NCBI GenBank assembly: GCA_018384055.1
Contig: JAHAZL010000002.1
Location: 1-17,948 of the forward strand
DNA: 17,948 nucleotides
Origin: Treponema sp.
GTDB taxonomy: Bacteria; Spirochaetota; Spirochaetia; Treponematales; Treponemataceae
Direction: 5' to 3'
In this document: positions 13,541 to 17,948 of the stretch, piece after piece
Layout: each line of letters starts with the position of its first letter
Numbering within the stretch: position 1 is the stretch's first letter
Position numbers and translations under genes: made by a program
Notes under the pieces: model-generated
Databases searched by the model: none
Seen by the model: only the letters and a program-made list of their open reading frames with translations
What the model was told of the DNA's origin: nothing

Positions 13541-13816
13541 CTATTCTGCCTTTGCAAATGTCTTGTTAAAGAGCTTGTACATGCGGCTCTTCTTACGAGA
13601 AGCTGCATTAGCCTTTACAACACCCTTGCTCTTTGCTGCATCGATTTCTGCCTGAAGACTCTTCAAGCATGCTGCTGCAGTTTCCTGATCCTTAGCTTTG
13701 ATAGCTTCAAGGAATTTTCTTCCGCTTGTATGAACCTGAGACTTAACTCTTCTGTTGCGCATACGGCGTACAAGACTCTGAACATGTCTTTTGTCTGCTG
13801 ATGAATGTACTGACAT
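13541..13816 (-). CDS. rpsT: 30S ribosomal protein S20
   Basis: A 91-residue basic protein matching S20: SADKRHVQSLVRRMRNRRVK at the start, a middle region with FLEAIKAKDQETAAACLKSL, and the closing SKGVVKANAASRKKSRMYKL. S20 binds 16S rRNA early in small-subunit assembly and has the usual length. GGGGTA lies about 8 bases before the ATG. A TATAAT box (13838-13843, minus) and a 6-pair hairpin TCAGCC/GGCTGA separate it from the upstream zinc-ribbon gene, so it may have its own promoter as well as read-through. A terminator follows. Confidence 0.96.
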   Translation of the reverse strand: MSVHSSADKRHVQSLVRRMRNRRVKSQVHTSGRKFLEAIKAKDQETAAACLKSLQAEIDAAKSKGVVKANAASRKKSRMYKLFNKTFAKAE

Positions 13817-13899
13817 TAAGATTACCCCATTCTAAAAATTATAAAATATTTTCAGCCACCCAAGGCTGAGTGAACGTCAAAAATCAGTGAACCCGATTA

Positions 13900-14073
13900 T
13901 TATTTGAAATCCTTTGGTCTGCGTTCTGTGCGCTTGCACTTGCTGCATACTGCCTGGTTCTTAAGCTTGCCGTTCTCGAAAAGTGTCTTCAATTCGATTT
14001 CTCCACCACAATCAGGGCAGATGAACTTCTGTGTAGCAACAGTTGTACGAGAGTTTTTACTGGCTCCGGCCAT
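13900..14073 (-). CDS. 57-residue double-CxxC zinc-ribbon protein
   Basis: A short gene that an ORF length cut-off would miss. It codes 57 residues starting MAGASKNSRTTVATQKFICP, with CPDC (C19, C22) and CSKC (C43, C46), 20 residues apart, and a basic tail ending RPKDFK. Two CxxC pairs at this spacing are typical of a small zinc ribbon that binds nucleic acid. GGAGGA lies 7 bases before the ATG at 14073, an excellent ribosome site, and a strong promoter (14112-14141) is upstream. It is not L32 or L33 by sequence. Placement just before rpsT suggests a ribosome- or RNA-linked role. Function unknown. Confidence 0.85.
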   Translation of the reverse strand: MAGASKNSRTTVATQKFICPDCGGEIELKTLFENGKLKNQAVCSKCKRTERRPKDFK

Positions 14074-14111
14074 CGTCTTCCTCCATAACTAATATCTTTA
14101 TAAGTTCTAGA

Positions 14112-14141
14112 AATATACAAGATTATTCAAGTGTGTGTCAA
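14112..14141 (-). promoter_or_regulatory. Promoter of the zinc-ribbon/rpsT transcript
   Basis: On the minus strand a consensus TTGACA (14136-14141), an 18-base spacer and TATATT (14112-14117). The predicted start lies about 30 bases before the zinc-ribbon ATG, leaving room for its strong Shine-Dalgarno sequence. Confidence 0.72.
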
Positions 14142-14170
14142 TAAACAAACCGCTTAAACAATAAAAAAAT

Positions 14171-14935
14171 CTATACTTCCAGGGAATTTTCAGGAAGATT
14201 TCTCCAAACATCAAGCTGATTCTGAATGAGACTCCTTGATTCCTCGAGAATCTTTTTCTCTTCTTCCTTATCCTTTGGAGCATCGTAAACCTTGAGGACC
14301 TTAACCCTGTAGGCACCACGGCGAAGGTTCTTCATGATTGAATCTAAATTTGAAATCTTCCATCCACCATCCAGGGCACAAACTGCAACAGGAAGCCTCG
14401 TTGCAGCTACAAGGCGACGGAATCCTGCAGAATAGAACTGGTTAAGGTTACCGTCCCTGCTTCTTGTTCCTTCAGGGAATATTACGGGATACTGTTTTTT
14501 TCCCATAATGCTTTCACCAAACCTGTCGATTGACTTCATGGCAACAGATGGGCTGCCCTTTCGCGGAATCATGCAGTGCTGCTGGCTCTTGAGCATTTTT
14601 CCAACCATAGGAACCTTGCCGAGATTATCCTTTGCAACAAAACGAGCCTTAAGGCCACCAAAATACTTGAGGTACACGACAATATCAAAAAGACTCTGAT
14701 GGTTGGAAATTACAATGAACTGTTCAGGAAGATTCTTCATGCCTTCCTTTTCACCAAGGAAATTGAACTGCCTGTACATTTTGAGGACGGCAAAAACCTT
14801 ATGGGCACACACGCAGGTAATGTAATTTGAAACTGCAATGGCAGCCTTTCTGTTAAAAGGATACACAAGGCACAAAAGCAATGTCGGAGGAAAAAGGATG
14901 CCTCCAAAACATAACAGTGTAATTATACTTAGCAT
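14171..14935 (-). CDS. plsC: 1-acyl-glycerol-3-phosphate acyltransferase (PlsC-like)
   Basis: A 254-residue membrane-associated acyltransferase of the LPLAT family, which converts lysophosphatidic acid to phosphatidic acid in phospholipid synthesis. Catalytic block NHQSLFD contains the HX4D pair (His79, Asp84). KVPMVGKMLKS is block II, FPEGTRSRDG (153-162) is block III, and LPVAVCALDG is block IV. One N-terminal hydrophobic segment (about 3-25) anchors it. I chose the ATG at 14935: TATAAT lies 6 bases before it and predicts transcription beginning at the A of the ATG. An upstream in-frame ATG at 15001 would run through the preceding lipoprotein gene. No terminator is visible after the stop. 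Confidence 0.92.
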   Translation of the reverse strand: MLSIITLLCFGGILFPPTLLLCLVYPFNRKAAIAVSNYITCVCAHKVFAVLKMYRQFNFLGEKEGMKNLPEQFIVISNHQSLFDIVVYLKYFGGLKARFVAKDNLGKVPMVGKMLKSQQHCMIPRKGSPSVAMKSIDRFGESIMGKKQYPVIFPEGTRSRDGNLNQFYSAGFRRLVAATRLPVAVCALDGGWKISNLDSIMKNLRRGAYRVKVLKVYDAPKDKEEEKKILEESRSLIQNQLDVWRNLPENSLEV

Positions 14936-14941
14936 GAAGAC

Positions 14942-14970
14942 ATTATACAGGATTTTTATTTTTATCTCAA
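14942..14970 (-). promoter_or_regulatory. Leaderless promoter of plsC
   Basis: TTGAGA (14965-14970), a 17-base spacer and a consensus TATAAT (14942-14947), all on the minus strand. Standard spacing puts the start site on the A of the plsC ATG at 14935. The -35 box overlaps the stop codon of the lipoprotein gene. Confidence 0.78.
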
Positions 14971-15284
14971 TCAAATCTGTGAAGAACAAGAGAACCGTCA
15001 TTATTTACGTTTAGAACGTAGTGCATACCTTTTCTTGTATAGAGAACAAAAGAAATTCCTCCATTTCTCCTGAAGGTTTCAAAACCTGCAATCTCCCCTT
15101 CCGCAAGGTCAAATTCTTCTTCCAGGCACACTGTATGCAATCCTTCAGAATCAACATAGCAAAGGACATGTTCATATTCCTCACTATTGTAGGTACAACT
15201 GCGTCTGCTGATTTCAGCTGTAATGCCGCAGCACGAAAGAAAGAAAAAAGAAAGGACCACAAAAATACAAAAGATAATTTTCAT
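14967..15284 (-). CDS. Small putative lipoprotein
   Basis: A 105-residue protein with a signal peptide (MKIIFCIFVVLSFFFLSCCG). The FLSC at 15-18 is a loose lipobox of the kind spirochaetes accept, predicting lipidation at Cys18 and membrane anchoring. The mature part is about 85 residues, beta-rich by alternation and with further Cys, and matches no family I know. A TATAAA box (15292-15297, minus) lies so close to the ATG at 15284 that the transcript would have at most a one-base leader. It follows the terminator of the SPOR-protein gene and precedes plsC. Confidence 0.72.
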   Translation of the reverse strand: MKIIFCIFVVLSFFFLSCCGITAEISRRSCTYNSEEYEHVLCYVDSEGLHTVCLEEEFDLAEGEIAGFETFRRNGGISFVLYTRKGMHYVLNVNNDGSLVLHRFD

Positions 15285-15302
15285 CTACATTTTTATAACT
15301 GC

Positions 15303-15340
15303 AGAAAATAAAAAAGGCCCCTGTTTTAACAGAAGCCTTG
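15303..15340 (-). terminator. Intrinsic terminator of the SPOR-protein operon
   Basis: On the minus strand AAGGC and TGTT pair with AACA and GCCTT (15314-15339), followed by TTTTTTATTTT. It begins about 25 bases after the stop codon at 15365. Confidence 0.85.
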
Positions 15341-15364
15341 CAATTATCCCAATATTCTTTTCAA

Positions 15365-16996
15365 TTACTTTTTCTTAAGGAATGCATCCTTGTAACCGAA
15401 TGCCTTGAACTTAGCAAGAACTGCAGCATACTCATCCATGCCGAGAGGTCCAACAAGAACCCTGCATGCACCCTTTCCGTTTGGAATAAGGACCATTGGA
15501 TATTTTGAATACTTCCTTACTGTCTTTTCAATATTTTCAGCATTTCCAAGGGAAGCAATCTGTACATACCAATACCCCTTCTTAAGGCTGCTTTCAGATT
15601 CTACGATAAGATCCTTGTAGCTTGTAAATTCAACAGGCTTTGCTTCAGGAACAGCTTCAGTTTCAGCAACTGGTACTTCAGCAACAACTTCTACAGGTTC
15701 TTCTTCAACCGGTTCTGCAGCGCGGGTTTCTTTTGCATCTTCTTCACTTGCTTCAGGAGCCACAGGTTCTGCAGGAACAAGAACGATTGGAGCATATTCA
15801 TCTTCAACAGATTCCTCAGCCACAGTTTCTTCAACTGCAGGTTCTTCAGTAATTTCCACAACTTCTTCCACAGTTGTTTCATTTCCTGCTGTTTCTGGCT
15901 CTGCAGCACGGGTTTCTTCTGCGAGGGCAGGAAGTTCTTCTGCTTCAACTGCTTCAGAAGGAACAGGAACATCTTCATTTTCTTCAGCAGGTTCAGCAAC
16001 GGCAACTTCAGGTTCTTCCGAATGAACTTCTTCAATAGGTTCTTCTTCGATTGCTTCTTCTGCGATTGCTTCTTCTTCAATAACTTCTTCAGCCATTGGT
16101 TCTTCTACGTCTGCAAATTCCTCAGTTTCAGCAACTTCTGCAGGAGATGGCTGTTCAACAGCTTCCCTTGTTTCTGCAAAAGGAGCATCTTCATCTTCAT
16201 AGTCTTCGACAGGTTCTTCTGTAACAGCTTCTTCTGCTGCTGCTGCGACAGGTTCTTCTTCAGCAACAACTTCTTCAACACGAGCAGGAACAGCAGCAAC
16301 TGGTTCAACAGAAACTTCTTCATCTGCTACTGGTTCTGCAGGCACTTCTTCTTCAATAGTTTCAGGAACTTCTTCAGCTACTTCTTCTGCAGGCGCAGGC
16401 ATTTCTTCTGGAATTTCTTCTATTATTACTTCCCCATTTTCTTCCGCAGGAGTTTCGTCATTTTCAAAAAGTGGTACGCCGGCAACAGGAACAGGGGGTA
16501 CTGGAGCGTCAGCTTCTACTACTGCAGGAACACCAGCAGCAACTGGAGCTGGATTTTCAACAGCAGGAACATCCACAGGAGCTTTTTCAGCTTCTTTTAT
16601 TTCAGACTTCTTTGCCAGTGCAGCATCTTCTGCATCAATAACTGCCTGACCAGTTACAGTTTCATCAAATCCACCGTAACGCATGTTGAGCTTGCAGCGC
16701 ATTCCGGAACCCTTTTTAATTCCAAGAGTCTTTGCTGATTCATCGGAAAGAAGGATTACAATTCCGTCGGCAGAATCAAGGGTTCCAAGATTAAGGAACT
16801 GGAGAGTTACACCTGTTTCAGGATTTGTAACGAAAACGCTGTCGCCTGGAAGATAACCTGCGGCCTGTCCAAAATGACCTGAAGGGAATTTTCCCGAATC
16901 AGCAACCTCAATAATGCCATCGACGCAGTCTTTAGAATCTGCGAACATTGCCACGGCAAGAAATAAAACTAAAATGCCAGAAAATAACTTTTTCAT
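15365..16996 (-). CDS. RlpA-like/SPOR-domain protein with long acidic linker
   Basis: A 543-residue exported protein. The signal peptide is residues 1-20 (MKKLFSGILVLFLAVAMFAD). Residues 35-105 resemble an RlpA-type double-psi barrel (LPGDSVFVTNPETG, then DGIVILLSDESAKTLGI), though the catalytic residues of lytic RlpA are not evident. About 330 residues (140-465) are almost wholly Glu/Val/Ala/Pro with few basic residues; RAAEP occurs twice, each in an ETRAAEP context. The last 71 residues (KGYWYVQIASLG onward) form a SPOR domain, which binds denuded glycan strands at septa. The protein probably spans the periplasm or peptidoglycan. The start at 16996 has AGGGG 7 bases upstream; a further in-frame ATG at 17032 lies in the upstream gene. 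It is 7 bases after that gene, so co-transcribed. Confidence 0.85.
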   Translation of the reverse strand: MKKLFSGILVLFLAVAMFADSKDCVDGIIEVADSGKFPSGHFGQAAGYLPGDSVFVTNPETGVTLQFLNLGTLDSADGIVILLSDESAKTLGIKKGSGMRCKLNMRYGGFDETVTGQAVIDAEDAALAKKSEIKEAEKAPVDVPAVENPAPVAAGVPAVVEADAPVPPVPVAGVPLFENDETPAEENGEVIIEEIPEEMPAPAEEVAEEVPETIEEEVPAEPVADEEVSVEPVAAVPARVEEVVAEEEPVAAAAEEAVTEEPVEDYEDEDAPFAETREAVEQPSPAEVAETEEFADVEEPMAEEVIEEEAIAEEAIEEEPIEEVHSEEPEVAVAEPAEENEDVPVPSEAVEAEELPALAEETRAAEPETAGNETTVEEVVEITEEPAVEETVAEESVEDEYAPIVLVPAEPVAPEASEEDAKETRAAEPVEEEPVEVVAEVPVAETEAVPEAKPVEFTSYKDLIVESESSLKKGYWYVQIASLGNAENIEKTVRKYSKYPMVLIPNGKGACRVLVGPLGMDEYAAVLAKFKAFGYKDAFLKKK

Positions 16997-17003
16997 ATCG
17001 CCC

Positions 17004-17513
17004 CTACCTACGAATGATATTGTATATGTCAACTGCTATTCCAAAAGAAAAATCGTTAACTCCCTTGTCTGCATTCTTGTATTTTCTTGCAGCAGGCGGA
17101 ACTTTTTTCCCGGAACCAAGAACTTTGTCTGTCTTAAGATCGATGACCTTCCAAGTTACCTGTTTTATGTTTTCAAGCAAGGCAGCTTCTGGATTGGTCG
17201 AATTCGAAACGTCGTATTCACATACCAGTTCTATAAAATACTTTACTCCACCCTGGCTTGCTTCCATCATGGACTGATTGAAAACAACTTCCTGATCAGA
17301 CACATTGTCCGTAACTACAACGGGTGAATTAGAAACGATTATTCCTTTATCAAAGAAAAAATCGAAGAAGCCAGATTCCATCTGATAGCAGGAGGCCCTT
17401 ACATCAGATTTTGAATCCTCATGCTGCATGATCTGAAACGCAAGGGAAACTGCATTTGCGGATGCAAGACAGCAGGATACTGCTAAAATCATCAGAACTT
17501 TCCTGATACTCAT
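17004..17513 (-). CDS. Secreted protein of unknown function
   Basis: A 169-residue protein with a signal peptide (MSIRKVLMILAVSCCLASANA). Cleavage after ANA at residue 21 fits signal peptidase I, although AVSC could also be a loose lipobox. The mature part has alternating hydrophobic residues (FFDFFFDKGIIVSNSPVVVTD; later VKYFIELVCEYDV, VTWKVIDLKTDKVLGSGKK) suggesting a beta-rich periplasmic domain. I recognise no family. AGAGGA lies 8 bases before the ATG at 17513. The ORF could extend to 17546, but that start lacks a ribosome site. The stop is 7 bases before the SPOR-protein start, so the two form an operon and may work together at the envelope. Confidence 0.8.
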   Translation of the reverse strand: MSIRKVLMILAVSCCLASANAVSLAFQIMQHEDSKSDVRASCYQMESGFFDFFFDKGIIVSNSPVVVTDNVSDQEVVFNQSMMEASQGGVKYFIELVCEYDVSNSTNPEAALLENIKQVTWKVIDLKTDKVLGSGKKVPPAARKYKNADKGVNDFSFGIAVDIYNIIRR

Positions 17514-17546
17514 CTGGATTTCCTCTTCAATTACTAACTTCGACAA

Positions 17547-17768
17547 ACAAATAGTCCCTTAATATTTCGGAATTTAAAAAAATTTGTTTAGGAAAATCGG
17601 AATGCCATCCTACCCGCTGCTAAAAAAAACGGGAGAAAAACAATTTCCATTCTGTATTTGTTACCTCCTCAATTTACATTGAGTACCACGCTGTAATTTT
17701 TTTTCAGAAGAATAGCAGTTTTATACTTGACACTATCAATCCCTTTTGATATTATTTCTCACATTCAA
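17547..17768. other. Divergent intergenic region with a short dyad
   Basis: 222 bases separate the secreted-protein gene from the tRNA. It contains a perfect dyad CTCAAT-TTAC-ATTGAG (17668-17683), AT-rich sequence and the tRNA promoter at its right end. No open frame or clear promoter for the minus-strand operon was found. Confidence 0.4.
17727..17755 (+). promoter_or_regulatory. Promoter of tRNA (CAT)
   Basis: A consensus TTGACA (17727-17732), an exact 17-base spacer and TATTAT (17750-17755). The predicted start near 17762 is 7 bases before the tRNA. Confidence 0.88.
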
Positions 17769-17841
17769 GGGGGCATAGCCCAGTTGGTAGAGCAACGGAC
17801 TCATATTCCGTGTGTCATAGGTTCGATCCCTATTGCCCCTA
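17769..17841 (+). tRNA. tRNA with CAT anticodon (elongator Met or Ile2)
   Basis: Cloverleaf: acceptor GGGGGCA/TGCCCCT with discriminator A, anticodon stem ACGGA/TCCGT around CTCATAT (anticodon CAT), T-arm ATAGG/CCTAT around TTCGATC. It lacks the three G-C pairs in the anticodon stem and the unpaired first base that mark initiator tRNA, so it is elongator tRNA-Met or the lysidine-modified tRNA-Ile2. Two oddities are a G1-U72 wobble and a C-A mismatch at position 12-23 of the D-stem. CCA is not encoded. Confidence 0.9.
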
Positions 17842-17848
17842 AGATCCG

Positions 17849-17883
17849 AAAGGCTTTCTAGTTTTCTGGAAGGCCTTTTTTAT
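17849..17883 (+). terminator. Terminator of the CAT tRNA gene
   Basis: AAGGCTTTC (17850-17858) pairs with GAAGGCCTT (17869-17877), with one G-U pair, and is followed by a T-rich tract on the plus strand. It lies 8 bases after the tRNA. Confidence 0.85.
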
Positions 17884-17948
17884 TTTGTCAAAATATTGAA
17901 ATTTATTAAACGGCGACTCTAATGCATAAATATACATTTATCTTGTTA

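Noticed and set aside
16022..16738. Long plus-strand open frame rich in Phe, Cys and Ser
   Set aside because: It is antisense to the Glu/Ala/Pro-rich linker of the SPOR protein. The repeated GAA and GCA codons leave the other frames free of stops, and the resulting peptide has no sensible composition or ribosome site.

Overview
The window looks like a chromosomal segment of a host-associated treponeme (Spirochaetes). The protein repertoire points there: a bactofilin / rho / rpmE cluster, loosely conserved secreted proteins, and a lipoprotein with a relaxed lipobox. Base composition is moderately AT-rich, with A/T-rich intergenic gaps. Species cannot be fixed from the sequence alone. No phage, transposase, CRISPR array or rRNA gene is visible, so this is mostly a core region with a few intergenic repeats.

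Layout. Positions 1-363 hold no convincing gene but carry a nested palindromic repeat (153-274). Two minus-strand tRNAs (Pro-TGG and Val-TAC, 364-514) follow under one strong promoter, then an XRE-type regulator (594-935, minus) and an HU protein (1123-1401, minus). Plus-strand genes for an S66/MccF-like carboxypeptidase (1566-2633) and a membrane HD-GYP protein (2796-4136) come next. The HD-GYP gene converges on a minus-strand operon of a DEAD-box RNA helicase and an ABC-F ATPase (7637 to 4351); a duplicated hairpin-plus-block repeat fills the gap between them. Divergent from the helicase is an RlmK-like rRNA methyltransferase (7684-8808, plus).

From about 8.8 to 17.5 kb everything lies on the minus strand. 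In transcription order the genes are: a secreted protein, an RlpA-like/SPOR protein, a small lipoprotein, a PlsC acyltransferase, a 57-residue zinc ribbon, rpsT (S20), a second HU/IHF protein, a bactofilin, rho, rpmE (L31) and a DUF3943 outer-membrane-type protein. A plus-strand tRNA with a CAT anticodon, with its own promoter and terminator, closes the window.

Functional themes are translation and RNA metabolism (tRNAs, S20, L31, rRNA methyltransferase, DEAD-box helicase, ABC-F, Rho), nucleoid proteins (two HU paralogues), and the cell envelope (bactofilin, SPOR protein, PlsC, S66 peptidase, DUF3943). I found no obvious new multi-gene system. The best leads are an ABC-F protein in which all three elements of one composite ATPase site have degenerated together, a Rho with an Asn/Arg/aromatic-rich low-complexity insert, several genes whose promoter sits so close to the ATG that the mRNA should be leaderless, and two unexplained structured intergenic repeats.
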